From contig NZ_CP011504.1 of the NCBI RefSeq assembly GCF_001028665.1, positions 3,100,001 through 3,164,000 of the forward strand: 64,000 nucleotides of DNA. The letters run 5' to 3'. The notes beneath the pieces were generated by a model. That model did not search any database, was not told where the DNA came from, and saw only the letters and a list, made by a program, of their open reading frames with translations. Shown here in pieces: positions 1-8,511 of the stretch (within the stretch, counting starts at the first letter, position 1; each line of letters begins with the position of its first letter). This DNA comes from Burkholderia pyrrocinia. GTDB taxonomy: Bacteria > Pseudomonadota > Gammaproteobacteria > Burkholderiales > Burkholderiaceae. Position numbers and translations under genes: made by a program.

Positions 1-96
1 CCCCTGCAGATTTCAGCGGGTATGATCGGTTACTTTTTGTTTCCTGCGCCGGCGGTGGTGCGGGTATGCTGCGTGCTGGCCCGTCTGCCGCGCCCG

Positions 97-131
97 CGTT
101 GAAGTTGGCGCAAATGCCCTCAACTTGAACG
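97..131. repeat. Imperfect inverted repeat upstream of the sigma factor gene
   Basis: Arms CGTTGAAGTTG (97-107) and CAACTTGAACG (121-131) pair at 10 of 11 positions across a 13-base loop. The rest of bases 1-237 shows no gene I can support. The dyad could be a regulator site or an mRNA hairpin in the leader of the sigma factor gene, but nothing else in the sequence decides this. Confidence 0.3.
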
Positions 132-237
132 ATGTCAGGCTGACCGGCGCGGACGAGCGTTCGCGGACACCCGGCGGCCGGAAACCGGCAGACTTCGGTC
201 CGCCCCCGACAGGAGCGCGGCTCACGCCGCCATCGAC

Positions 238-1773
238 ATGACTACGCCACGCCCCACTCCCCGGGCGGACACGCCGCTCGATCCGATCATCCAGTTGCTG
301 GCGCTCGCCGGCGAACAGGGTTATCTGACGCACGCCGACCTCGTCGACGCGCTGCCGCCCGAAAGCGACAGCGCCGACGCGCTCGACGTCGTGCGCGCCG
401 CGCTCGCCGACATCGGCATCGCCGTGCTCGACGAGCCGGCCGCACCTGCGCCGTTCGCCGGCCCGGCACCTGTCGATGTCGATCGCGACACGCTCGACGA
501 AGGCCGGGCCGTGCTTGGCGACCTCGCACGCGGCACGAGCGCGTCGACCGATCCGCTCGCGCTCTACATGCGGCGCATGCAGGCGGTGCCGCTGCTCACG
601 CGCGAAGGTGAAATCGTGCTCGCCCGCGAAATCGAGACGGGCCGCCACCAGGTGCTGCACGCGCTCGCCGGCTGTCCGGCGGCGGTCGACGCGCTGCTTG
701 CGCGTCACCGTGCAACGGGTGCCGCCAGCGCAACCGGATCGCCCGATGACGGCGACGGCGACACGCCCGTGCCCGCCAGCTACGACGCGCTGCAGGCAGC
801 CGTGTCGGCGCTGCGCGGCGCATTGCTTGCGCATGGCTGCCGTTCGGACGAATACCGCGACGCGCGCAACCGCATGGCTGCCCTGCTCGGTTCGATCGCG
901 TGGGTCGCGCCGGCCGTCGATGACGCAAGCCGCGTCGTGCGCGCGCTCGCGGCAGCACCGCATGACGCCGCCGCGGGCGAAGCCGGCTGCTTCGACGCGG
1001 TCGCCCGGCGTGCCCTCGCGGCAGCGCTGACCGACGGCCAGCAGAAGGTGCACGACGCGACACGCGCGATGCTCGAGGCGAACCTGCGGCTCGTGCTGTC
1101 GATCGCGCGCAAGTACATGAACCGCGGCATCGACCTGCCCGATCTCGTGCAGGACGGCTGTCTCGGCCTGATGCGCGCGATCGAGAAATTCGAATATCGG
1201 CGCGGGTTCAAGTTCTCGACCTATGCGACCTGGTGGATCCGCCAGGCGGTCGCGCGCGCGGTCGCGGATCGCTCGCGCACGATCCGCGTGCCCGTGCACG
1301 TCGGCGACCAGTACCAGCGTGTACGGCGGCATGCGCTGCGCTTTCGCCAGCGCACCGGCCGCCAGGCAACGCCTGCCGAACTCGCGGCCGAAACCGGGTT
1401 CGACGAGGACAAGCTGCGCGCGGTGCTCGCGCTGCCCGCCGAGCCCGTCTCGCTCGACACGCCGCTGCCCGACACGGACACCGGCCTCGTGGACCTGATC
1501 GAGGATCGTGCGTCGGCCAGCCCGTTCGAGCAACTGGCCGACACACGCATGCGCGAATGCGTGACGTCGCTGCTGCGTTCGGTCACGCCGGCCGAGGCCG
1601 ACGTGCTGCGCCGGCGGTTCGGCCTCGGCGGCACCGAGCCCGATACGTACGACGCGATCGCGCAGGACGCGGGCATGTCGCGCGAACGCGTGCGGCAGAT
1701 CGAGAAGCGGGCGCTCGCCGCGCTGCGCACGGCCGCCGAGGCCGAGAACGCGCAGTCGTTTCTCGACGCGTAA
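238..1773 (+). CDS. RpoD-type (sigma-70) RNA polymerase sigma factor
   Basis: 511 residues, a sigma-70 protein of the primary (RpoD) type that directs RNA polymerase to promoters. A region 1.1-like segment lies at about 15-65, region 1.2 at about 105-137 ([10 protein letters not shown]), region 2 at about 277-350 with the -10 recognition and melting stretch ([10 protein letters not shown]), region 3 at about 360-430 and the region 4 helix-turn-helix at about 446-495 ([13 protein letters not shown]). The long non-conserved insert of housekeeping RpoD between regions 1.2 and 2 is shortened, so the protein is smaller than the 600-plus residues of typical proteobacterial RpoD. I infer a second, alternative RpoD paralogue rather than the main one. 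The ATG start has no well-spaced ribosome site; a CAGGAG lies about 22 bases upstream. It stands alone, with the helix-hairpin-helix gene downstream behind its own promoter. Confidence 0.9.
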   Translation: MTTPRPTPRADTPLDPIIQLLALAGEQGYLTHADLVDALPPESDSADALDVVRAALADIGIAVLDEPAAPAPFAGPAPVDVDRDTLDEGRAVLGDLARGTSASTDPLALYMRRMQAVPLLTREGEIVLAREIETGRHQVLHALAGCPAAVDALLARHRATGAASATGSPDDGDGDTPVPASYDALQAAVSALRGALLAHGCRSDEYRDARNRMAALLGSIAWVAPAVDDASRVVRALAAAPHDAAAGEAGCFDAVARRALAAALTDGQQKVHDATRAMLEANLRLVLSIARKYMNRGIDLPDLVQDGCLGLMRAIEKFEYRRGFKFSTYATWWIRQAVARAVADRSRTIRVPVHVGDQYQRVRRHALRFRQRTGRQATPAELAAETGFDEDKLRAVLALPAEPVSLDTPLPDTDTGLVDLIEDRASASPFEQLADTRMRECVTSLLRSVTPAEADVLRRRFGLGGTEPDTYDAIAQDAGMSRERVRQIEKRALAALRTAAEAENAQSFLDA

Positions 1774-1847
1774 TCGCGTCACGCGACGCACGGTCGTGCC
1801 GGCATGCGGCACGACCGTACACTCCGCGCCTGTGTTACGTTTGCGAT

Positions 1848-1888
1848 TTGATGTGCATCAAGTTTTGCACGTCGTGCGTCGCGACAAT
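1848..1888 (+). promoter_or_regulatory. Perfect FNR/Anr box and class II-type promoter
   Basis: TTGATGTGCATCAA at 1848-1861 matches the FNR consensus TTGAT-N4-ATCAA exactly. A -10-like GACAAT lies at 1883-1888, which would place the start of transcription near 1895 and the box centre near -41, the spacing of class II FNR promoters. It would drive the helix-hairpin-helix gene starting at 1956. The site is read directly; activation under low oxygen is inference. Confidence 0.6.
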
Positions 1889-1955
1889 GATCAAAAGCCG
1901 ACCGGCGCATCGCTCGCCGCGTCCATTCCGTTTGTGCTTCCCCGGGTCCCTCTCC

Positions 1956-2837
1956 ATGCAGTCGACCGCCAGCCAAACGTACGAGGAAAACCGGCACATC
2001 GCGGCATGCCTGCGCGAGGCCGCGCAGTGGCTTGCCGACCAGGGCGCGAATCCTTACCGCGTCGCTGCGTACCGCGCGTCGGCCGATACGGTCGATGTAC
2101 TCGACCGCAACCTCCGCACATTGTTCGAAGCCGGCGGCGTCGATGCGCTGGGCGCACTGCCCGACATCGGCACGGGTGTCGCGCAGGCGATCGCCGAGTT
2201 GCTGGTGACGGGACGCTGGCGCCAGCTCGACCGGCTGCGCGGCGATGCCGAACGGACGTCCGCATTCGAGGCCGTGCCGGGTATCGGCCACGCGCTCGCG
2301 CTGCGCATTCACGACACGCTGCACATCGACACGCTCGAGGAGCTCGAACGCGCGGCCCGCAACGGCCAGCTCGAAACGATCGCGGGCGTCGGCCCGCGGC
2401 GTGCGGTCGGCATCCGCACCGCGCTCGACGACGTGCTGAGCCGCCGCCGGCGCTGGCAGGGCCACGTGGAAAACGCCGGCCCCGGCACGGAGCCGCCCAT
2501 CGAGCTGCTGCTCTACATCGATCGCCAGTACCGCAACAAGGCCGCCGCCGGCATGCTGCCGATGCTCACGCACCGACGCATGAACGCGGACGACTACGTG
2601 CCGCCGCCCGTGATGCACATGACGAAAGGCGGCTGGCATTTCACGGCGCTGTGCCTGCACGCCGCCGCGCGCACGCCGGAATCCGGCCACACGATGGACT
2701 GGGTTTCGCTCTATTTCTACGACGCGGTGCAGTGCGAACACCAGCGCACCGTCTTCACCGAAACGTTCGGCTCGCTCGTCGGCAAGCGCATCGTGCGCGG
2801 GCGCGAGATGGAGTGCCGCGTGTATTACGCGGGATGA
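1956..2837 (+). CDS. Helix-hairpin-helix protein with a DNA polymerase X-like N-terminus
   Basis: 293 residues. The first 170 or so resemble the 8-kDa and helix-hairpin-helix parts of family X DNA polymerases: the opening NRHIAACLREAAQWLADQGANPYRVAAYR, then hairpin motifs around ALPDIGTGVAQAIAEL, AVPGIGHALALRIHD and TIAGVGPRRAVGIR. These motifs bind DNA without sequence preference. The C-terminal 120 residues carry no polymerase or PHP catalytic motifs and match nothing I recognise, so this is not a full PolX. The ATG at 1956 was chosen because the homologous N-terminus starts there; the frame is open upstream only as an overlap with the sigma gene. A perfect FNR box about 95 bases upstream suggests expression at low oxygen. 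The biochemical role is unknown. Confidence 0.75.
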   Translation: MQSTASQTYEENRHIAACLREAAQWLADQGANPYRVAAYRASADTVDVLDRNLRTLFEAGGVDALGALPDIGTGVAQAIAELLVTGRWRQLDRLRGDAERTSAFEAVPGIGHALALRIHDTLHIDTLEELERAARNGQLETIAGVGPRRAVGIRTALDDVLSRRRRWQGHVENAGPGTEPPIELLLYIDRQYRNKAAAGMLPMLTHRRMNADDYVPPPVMHMTKGGWHFTALCLHAAARTPESGHTMDWVSLYFYDAVQCEHQRTVFTETFGSLVGKRIVRGREMECRVYYAG

Positions 2838-2952
2838 GTCATGCGTCGGACGTCTTGTTGACGACGTCCGGCCGCACTGGCGCAGCGCGCCGCCCGGTAG
2901 TCCGACCGACTCCGCCACCCGTCGATGCACGCGCATCGCGCAGGCGGACGAC

Positions 2953-3378
2953 TTACGCGCCGTCCGCCTTGGTACGGCGCGCCGGATGACGATGCGCGGC
3001 GATCCGCAGCAGCTTCTGGAACGACGGACATTCGAGATGGTTCGGCGCCGGACACACGGCCGCATGCCGCAGCGCATCGCGCACGGCGCCGAGACGGCGA
3101 ATCGTGCGATCGAGTTCGTCGGCCTTGCCGTCGAGCTTCGCGCGATCGATCGCGGGCCGGCCGTCCGCGCCGACCATCGCGAGGATGTCGTCGAGCGAAA
3201 AACCGGCCTCGCGGCCGAGCGCGATCAACGCCAGGCGCTCCAGCACCGATTCGTCGTATTGCCGCCGCAGCCCATGCCGGCCGGTCGGGACGATCAGCCC
3301 CTTCTCCTCGTAGTAGCGCAGCGTCGACGCGGGCAATCCCGTGCGCCGCGCGACGTCCGCAATGTCCAGACGGCTCAT
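2953..3378 (-). CDS. MerR-family transcriptional regulator
   Basis: 141 residues with the MerR winged helix-turn-helix at 3-72 (DIADVARRTGLPASTLRYYEEKGLI) and a coiled-coil dimer helix after it. The C-terminal effector region has only two cysteines (VCPAPNHLECPSF). The four-cysteine cluster that binds the 2Fe-2S centre in SoxR is absent, so it is not a redox-cycling SoxR even though the DNA site beside it is almost a SoxR box. It is divergent from the DUF2938 membrane protein gene, and the shared 140-base gap holds the operator. By MerR logic it would sit between the -10 and -35 elements of the divergent promoter and realign them on binding an effector. The effector is unknown. The ATG at 3378 puts the HTH at the very N-terminus, as is usual in the family. 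Confidence 0.85.
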   Translation of the reverse strand: MSRLDIADVARRTGLPASTLRYYEEKGLIVPTGRHGLRRQYDESVLERLALIALGREAGFSLDDILAMVGADGRPAIDRAKLDGKADELDRTIRRLGAVRDALRHAAVCPAPNHLECPSFQKLLRIAAHRHPARRTKADGA

Positions 3379-3380
3379 GC

Positions 3381-3411
3381 TTGACCTCAAGTTAACTTGA
3401 AGTTGCAAGAT
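3381..3411 (+). promoter_or_regulatory. MerR-type promoter with an overstretched spacer and SoxR-like box
   Basis: A -35 TTGACC (3381-3386) and a -10 CAAGAT (3406-3411) are separated by 19 bases, the hallmark of MerR-controlled promoters. The spacer carries the dyad CCTCAAGTTAACTTGAAG (3385-3402), which matches the E. coli SoxR box CCTCAAGTTAACTTGAGG at 17 of 18 positions. It points toward the DUF2938 gene. Confidence 0.7.
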
Positions 3412-3518
3412 AGTCGCTCGACTTCGTAAAGACAAGCGTGGACCGCCATGAAACCGCTGAAACCGACTCGTATTCCGCTGCGCCGCGCAGCCGTCGCCGT
3501 TCGCCGCGGAGGTGCGCG

Positions 3519-4016
3519 ATGAGCCCGCCCGACGTCCTGCTCGACCTGCTGCCGATCGGCGCGGGCGCCACCCTCGTGATGGATCTGTGGACGCTGTTCC
3601 GGCAGCGTGCGTTCGGCATTCCGTCGCTCGACTATGCACTGGTCGGCCGCTGGGTCGGCCACATGATGCACGGCCGGTTCCGGCATGTGTCGATCGTCGC
3701 CGCACCGCCCGTGCCGGGCGAGCGTGCGCTCGGCTGGATCGCGCATTACGCGATCGGCATCGCGTTCGCGGCGCTGCCCGTCGCGATCGCGGGCACGGAA
3801 TGGATCGGCACGCCGACGCCGCTCCCCGCGCTCGTGGCCGGCCTCGCCAGCGTGGTCGCACCGTTCTTCGTGATGCAGCCTGCGTTCGGCTTCGGCATTG
3901 CGGCGTCGCGCACGCCGCATCCGGGCGTCGCGCGCCGACGCAGTCTCGTCACGCATCTGTCGTACGGCGTGGGGCTCTATCTGGCGGCGTTCACGCTCGC
4001 GGCGCTGGCCCGTTGA
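3519..4016 (+). CDS. DUF2938 family membrane protein
   Basis: 165 residues with four predicted membrane segments (roughly 7-27, 66-88, 97-122 and 145-163) and the layout of the DUF2938 family. The conserved DLWTLFRQR and GRWVGHM stretches lie between segments. Function is unknown; it should be an inner-membrane protein. The ATG at 3519 was preferred over a GTG at 3438 because GGAGG lies 7 bases ahead of it and the family N-terminus begins there. It is the apparent target of the divergent MerR regulator. Since the regulator's box is SoxR-like, a role in coping with a redox-active or electrophilic compound is possible, but that is a guess from context. Confidence 0.75.
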   Translation: MSPPDVLLDLLPIGAGATLVMDLWTLFRQRAFGIPSLDYALVGRWVGHMMHGRFRHVSIVAAPPVPGERALGWIAHYAIGIAFAALPVAIAGTEWIGTPTPLPALVAGLASVVAPFFVMQPAFGFGIAASRTPHPGVARRRSLVTHLSYGVGLYLAAFTLAALAR

Positions 4017-4169
4017 GCACACGGCTTTGCAGGAGCCATGCCGGGTGGGTCCGGGTCCGGCTCGGCCGGCCGTCGCCGAAACCCGCGCTACGTCGTGCCC
4101 GTGCCATGTCTCCCGGCGTTCCCGTCGTTTTCGATCCCGCCATCCGGCGCGCCCGGATGGCGACGCGCA

Positions 4170-4610
4170 TCATTCGCCGCCGCAGTCGATCAGGTTGTGG
4201 CGCACGCGCCCGAGAAGCCGCACCAGCGTATCGCGCTCGTCGGGCGTGAAGCCGCGCAGCCCGTCGTCGGCGACGGTATCGCCGACTTCGAGCATCTGCG
4301 GAAAGATCTCGCGCGACTTGTCGGTCAGCCGGATCACGAACGCGCGGCGGTCGTCGTCGTTCGCGATGCGTTCGATCCAGCCATAAGCTTCCATCCGGTC
4401 GAGCAGCCGCGTGAGCGAGATCGGCGTGATCTCGAGCCATTCGGCGAGCCGCGCCTGGTTCATCTCGCCCTTCCAAGTCAGGTACGCGAGCACGCGGCTT
4501 TGCGCACGCGTCAGCCCGATGCGCTTCGCGCGCCGGTCGAACAGGCGTCCTTGCAGGCGGGCTACGTCTGAAATCAGGTAGCCGATCCGGTTCTCGTAGG
4601 TCTTGTCCAT
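4170..4610 (-). CDS. MarR-family transcriptional repressor
   Basis: 146 residues with the MarR winged helix at about 30-125: recognition-helix region QARLAEWLEITPISLTRLLDRME, then the wing DDDRRAFVIRLTDKSREIF. These proteins are dimeric repressors that leave DNA when they bind a phenolic or other ligand. It is divergent from the DHA2 exporter gene, and the 134-base gap between them holds a dyad overlapping the exporter's -10 element. This is the classic arrangement of a drug-pump repressor with its target. The ligand cannot be told from the sequence. Confidence 0.88.
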   Translation of the reverse strand: MDKTYENRIGYLISDVARLQGRLFDRRAKRIGLTRAQSRVLAYLTWKGEMNQARLAEWLEITPISLTRLLDRMEAYGWIERIANDDDRRAFVIRLTDKSREIFPQMLEVGDTVADDGLRGFTPDERDTLVRLLGRVRHNLIDCGGE

Positions 4611-4673
4611 CCGGCGATTATAGGGTCAAGCCGTCACTGGCCCTCGGCTCGAGACCCGGCGATAAGCAGATAT

Positions 4674-4693
4674 ATAATAAGCGTGCTTATAAT
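4674..4693 (+). promoter_or_regulatory. Probable MarR operator over the exporter promoter
   Basis: The perfect dyad ATAAGC-GT-GCTTAT spans 4677-4690 and extends with gaps to 4674-4693. Its right arm overlaps a consensus -10 TATAAT at 4688-4693 reading toward the exporter. Bound repressor would block that promoter and probably the divergent marR promoter too. No good -35 is visible. Confidence 0.6.
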
Positions 4694-4744
4694 TCGAGTC
4701 ATGTCGGATCGCCGCCCACGGCGACCGCCCCACGGAGACACCGC

Positions 4745-6274
4745 TTGAACCCCGCCGCCGACGCCCCCGCCTCGCCCGCCCTGAACCGGCCGATGCTGAC
4801 CCTGTCGATCATGCTCGCCACGCTGATCCAGACCCTCGACAGCACGATCGCGAACGTCGCGCTGCCGCACATGCAGGGCACGCTGTCCGCGTCGCAGGAC
4901 GAGATCACGTGGGTGCTGACCTCCTATATCGTTGCCGCGGCAATCGCGACGCCGCTCACCGGCTGGCTGTCCGACCGGCTGAGCGTCAAGCGGCTGCTGA
5001 TCGTGTCGATCGCGGGTTTCACGGTCGCATCGGCGCTGTGCGGGCTGTCCGAAACGCTCGTGCAGATCGTCGGCGCGCGGCTGCTGCAGGGCGTGTTCGG
5101 CGCTTCGCTGGTGCCGCTGTCGCAGTCGATCCTGCTCGACATCAACCCGCGCGAGAAACAGGGCCAGGCGATGGCGATCTGGGGGATGGGCGTGATGGTC
5201 GGCCCGATCCTCGGCCCGACGCTCGGCGGCTGGCTCACCGACAGCTACAACTGGCGCTGGGTGTTCTTCATCAACGTGCCGATCGGCGCGCTCGCGCTGG
5301 CCGGCGTGATGACCTTCCTGCCCGCGCGCGCACCGCGCCCACACGTGAAATTCGACGCGTTCGGCTTCGCGACGCTGGCGCTCGCGATCGGCGCGTTCCA
5401 GGCGATGCTCGACCGCGGCGAACAACTCGACTGGTTCGGTTCATACGAAATCCGCATCGAGGCGCTCGTCGCGGCGCTCGGCTTCGCGTTCTTCCTCGTG
5501 CATACGGCGACCGTCGGCAAGGCGTCGTTCTTCAAGTCGGAACTGCTGCGCGACCCGAACTTCGCAACCGGCACGCTGTTCATCTTCGTCGTCGGCGCGG
5601 TGCTGTACGCGACGCGCGCGCTGCTGCCGCCGATGCTGCAGAACCTGATGGGCTACCCGGTCGCGACGACGGGCCTCGTCACCGCGCCGAGCGGCGCGGG
5701 CACGATGATCGCGATGCTATTCGTCGGGCGGCTGCTGAAATACGTGGATGCGCGGCTGCTGCTGCTCGCGGGGCTGTCGATCTCAGCGCTCGCGCTGTGG
5801 CAGATGATGCAGTACACGGCGGTGCTGTCCGAGTCGGACATCGTGTGGCCAGGCGTCGTCCAGGGCTTCGGCCTGGGGCTCGTGTTCGTGCCGCTGAGCG
5901 CGCTGTCGTTCTCGACGCTGCCGCCCGACCTGCGTGCGGACGGCACGGCCACCTACAGCCTGATGCGCAACATCGGCAGCAGTATCGGCATCTCGATCGT
6001 GCAGACGCTGATGACGCGCAACACGCAGGTCGCGCATGCCGACCTCGCGACCCACATCACGCCGTTCAACCCGGCCGTGCAGGCGATGGCCGGCAGCCGG
6101 CTCGACTTCGCACTGCTCGACCGCACGATCAACCAGCAGGCGACGATGATCGCGTACCTGAACGACTTCAAGCTGATGTTCGTCGCGACGCTGCTGATGA
6201 TTCCGCTGTTGCTGCTGATCCGCCCGCCGCAGAAAACGGCGAGCGTCGATGTCGCGCACGCGGCGATGGATTGA
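4745..6274 (+). CDS. DHA2 (EmrB-type) MFS multidrug exporter
   Basis: 509 residues with the 14-helix plan of the DHA2 drug:H+ antiporters. Helix 1 carries LIQTLDSTIANVALPHMQG, the family motif D1 region; WLSDRLSVKR is motif A between helices 2 and 3; motif C-like GVMVGPILGPTLGGWL is in helix 5. It sits in the inner membrane and would export hydrophobic drugs. No EmrA-type membrane fusion gene lies beside it, so it may act alone or borrow a partner. The start is TTG at 4745, with GGAGA 6 bases ahead; the next in-frame ATG, at residue 17, would also leave helix 1 intact. Control by the divergent MarR repressor is inferred from the dyad over its -10. Confidence 0.88.
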   Translation: MNPAADAPASPALNRPMLTLSIMLATLIQTLDSTIANVALPHMQGTLSASQDEITWVLTSYIVAAAIATPLTGWLSDRLSVKRLLIVSIAGFTVASALCGLSETLVQIVGARLLQGVFGASLVPLSQSILLDINPREKQGQAMAIWGMGVMVGPILGPTLGGWLTDSYNWRWVFFINVPIGALALAGVMTFLPARAPRPHVKFDAFGFATLALAIGAFQAMLDRGEQLDWFGSYEIRIEALVAALGFAFFLVHTATVGKASFFKSELLRDPNFATGTLFIFVVGAVLYATRALLPPMLQNLMGYPVATTGLVTAPSGAGTMIAMLFVGRLLKYVDARLLLLAGLSISALALWQMMQYTAVLSESDIVWPGVVQGFGLGLVFVPLSALSFSTLPPDLRADGTATYSLMRNIGSSIGISIVQTLMTRNTQVAHADLATHITPFNPAVQAMAGSRLDFALLDRTINQQATMIAYLNDFKLMFVATLLMIPLLLLIRPPQKTASVDVAHAAMD

Positions 6275-6325
6275 CGATCACGGCGAGCGCACGCGCGGCG
6301 CGCGCCCGCTTCGCGCCGCGCCTCG

Positions 6326-7840
6326 TCAGACCTTCATCGTCCCGGTCCGCACGTAGCGCTCGTGCCACGACAGCGCTTCGGCAAGCAGGTGCGGCGTGTG
6401 CTTGCCGAAGCTCTCGCGCGACGCACGCTCAAAGTAGTCCTCGAGCATCGGCCGGTAATCCGGGTGCGCGCAGGTCGCGATGACCTTGCGTGCGCGCTGC
6501 TTCGGCGACAGGCCGCGCAGGTCAGCGAGGCCCTGCTCGGTGACGACCACCGCGACGTCGTGCTCGGTATGGTCGACGTGGCTCGCCATCGGCACGATCC
6601 GCGAGATCGCGCCGCCCTTCGCGGTACTCGCCGACATGAAGCACGACAGGTAGCCGTTGCGCGCGAAGTCGCCCGAACCGCCGATGCCGTTCTGGATCTT
6701 CGTACCCATCACGTGCGTCGAGTTCACGTTGCCGTAGATGTCGGCCTCGATCATCCCGTTCATCGCGATGCAGCCGAGGCGGCGCACGAGTTCCGGATGG
6801 TTGCTGATCTCCTGCGAGCGCAGCACGATCTTCTCGCGGAACGTCGCGATCTCGTCGGCGAAGCGCTGCACGGCGGCCGGGCTCAGCGACAGCGCGGTGG
6901 CCGACGCGAAGCTGAGCGTGCCGTCGTCGAGCAGGTCGAGCATGGCGTCCTGGATCACTTCGGTGTACGCGGTGAGGTTCGAGAAGCCGGCCGAGCTGAG
7001 TTCCGCGAGCACCGCGTTCGTGATGTTGCCGACGCCCGACTGCAGCGGCAGCAGGTTTTCAGGCAGGCGGCCGCGCTTCACTTCGTGGCGCAGGAAGTCG
7101 ATCAGTTGCAGCGCGATCTGCTTCGACGTTTCGTCCGGCGCGGAGAACGCATTGCTGCGATCGGGCGCGTCGGTCTCGACGATCGCGACGATCTTGTCGG
7201 CCGGACAGCGCAGGTACGGCTCGCCGATCCGGTCGTCGCTTTTCGTCAGCGGAATCGGCTTGCGATGCGGCGGCAGCGCGGTGCCGTAGTAAATGTCGTG
7301 CATCCCGTCGAGGCCGAGCGGCTGGCGCGAATTGACCTCGAGGATCACGTGCTTCGCGCGTTCGAGCCACGTCTTGTTGTTGCCGATCGACGCGGACGGA
7401 ATCAGCAGCCCGTCCTCGCGAATGCCCGCGACTTCGACGATCGCGACGTCGAGATCGCCGTATAGCCCGAACCATGCGTATTGCGCGACGTGGCTCAGGT
7501 GGACGTCCTGGTAGTCGACTTCGCCGCTGTTGATCTTGTCGCGCAGCGTCGGGTCAGACTGGTACGGCAGCCGCATCGAGATGCCGTTGGTGCGGGCGAG
7601 CGCGCCGTCGAGTTCCGGCGCGGTCGACGCGCCCGTCAGCACGTTGATCCGGAAGTCCTCGCCGCGCGCGTGAGCCGCGTCGATGTGGGCGGCAAGCGCG
7701 GCCGGTACGGCCTTCGGATAGCCCGACCCGGTGAAGCCGCTCATGGCGACGGTCATGCCGGGACGGATCAGCGCGGCGGCTTCGTCGGCGGTGCGGACGA
7801 GCGAACGCAGGGCGGGAGCAAGGATGCGTGATGAAGACAT
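6326..7840 (-). CDS. Succinyl-CoA:acetate CoA-transferase (AarC-like)
   Basis: 504 residues, a class I CoA-transferase of the acetyl-CoA hydrolase/transferase family. It would swap CoA between succinyl-CoA and acetate (or similar short acids) in the cytoplasm. The motif LQSGVGNITNAVLAEL lies at 266-281, and the glutamate in TAYTEVIQD falls at residue 294, the same number as the catalytic Glu of Acetobacter AarC. GIGGSGDFARN near 420 also fits the family. The ATG at 7840 gives the usual length; the frame stays open upstream but with no conserved sequence. It converges on the exporter gene with only 51 bases between stops. Propionyl or butyryl substrates cannot be excluded. Confidence 0.88.
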   Translation of the reverse strand: MSSSRILAPALRSLVRTADEAAALIRPGMTVAMSGFTGSGYPKAVPAALAAHIDAAHARGEDFRINVLTGASTAPELDGALARTNGISMRLPYQSDPTLRDKINSGEVDYQDVHLSHVAQYAWFGLYGDLDVAIVEVAGIREDGLLIPSASIGNNKTWLERAKHVILEVNSRQPLGLDGMHDIYYGTALPPHRKPIPLTKSDDRIGEPYLRCPADKIVAIVETDAPDRSNAFSAPDETSKQIALQLIDFLRHEVKRGRLPENLLPLQSGVGNITNAVLAELSSAGFSNLTAYTEVIQDAMLDLLDDGTLSFASATALSLSPAAVQRFADEIATFREKIVLRSQEISNHPELVRRLGCIAMNGMIEADIYGNVNSTHVMGTKIQNGIGGSGDFARNGYLSCFMSASTAKGGAISRIVPMASHVDHTEHDVAVVVTEQGLADLRGLSPKQRARKVIATCAHPDYRPMLEDYFERASRESFGKHTPHLLAEALSWHERYVRTGTMKV

Positions 7841-8511
7841 GGCTGGTTTCTGACGCTTTGGTCTGTCGTTGACGTCGCGGGGGGTGTCTCCGGAGCGACA
7901 TGAAGCCCTTGGGGCCGCGCGGGGCGGCCGGCACCACAGGCATGGTCGGAGTATCGCAGAGGCGATCGCCGCGAAATGTCCGCTGGATGCAAAAGATCCT
8001 TGCCGGATTTGCCGGGTATCGAACGACCGTTCTGTGACAGGCGCTCCGCATGAACCGGATGCACCGGATGCACCGGATGCACACGAAAGGTGCATGAAAG
8101 CAGCGAGCCGAATGGCCAGCCGACGATCGCCAACCCATGCGTATTAATCAGCGGATTCCCATTGGAATTTATCGCCTGTCCATCGACAATTGCCGACCCG
8201 CTTGCGGCGCGGCCAATTGTCGCCCGATGCGCCTTTTCCGGGCCTGTCGCAGGTCAAGGTCGCATGCGCCGCGCGCCGTCCGCCGGCAGGTACGAAAAGC
8301 ACTGCCGCGCCGGCCTTCGAGGCCCGTCCGTCCTTGACAGCCGCGTGATGCGAACCACACTGGAATACGGGCCCGGCCGCCGCGTTTGCGCGCCCTTTCG
8401 CACGCCCGGTTTTCGACCGGCCACGCCCCGCAAGACGCGGTAACACCCCTGTATGTCAGGACACTGATCGAATAAAAAGCAACAAATTACAATTCCGTAT
8501 ATATTTCGCCG
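7841..8511. other. 671-base intergenic region with no supported gene
   Basis: This gap separates the divergent CoA-transferase and phosphonolipid operons. It holds a short tandem repeat (8050-8082) and an AT-rich stretch (about 8455-8510) just ahead of the phosphonolipid operon, including TATATT at 8500-8505, which may be part of its promoter. No reading frame there has a ribosome site or recognisable product. Confidence 0.5.
8050..8082. repeat. Nine-base tandem repeat
   Basis: The unit ATGCACCGG occurs twice in full (8059-8076), preceded by the variant ATGAACCGG (8050-8058) and followed by a partial copy. It lies in non-coding DNA, and no function is evident. Confidence 0.7.

Noticed and set aside
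2953..3378. Calling the MerR-type gene soxR because of the SoxR-like box
   Set aside because: The four-cysteine iron-sulfur motif of SoxR is missing; only two C-terminal cysteines are present.
3438..3518. Earlier GTG start for the DUF2938 gene
   Set aside because: It has no ribosome site and adds 27 basic residues ahead of the conserved N-terminus; the ATG at 3519 has GGAGG at good spacing.
8041..8100. Short tandem repeat as a CRISPR or plasmid iteron array
   Set aside because: Only about three contiguous nine-base units, no spacers, and no cas or replication gene nearby.
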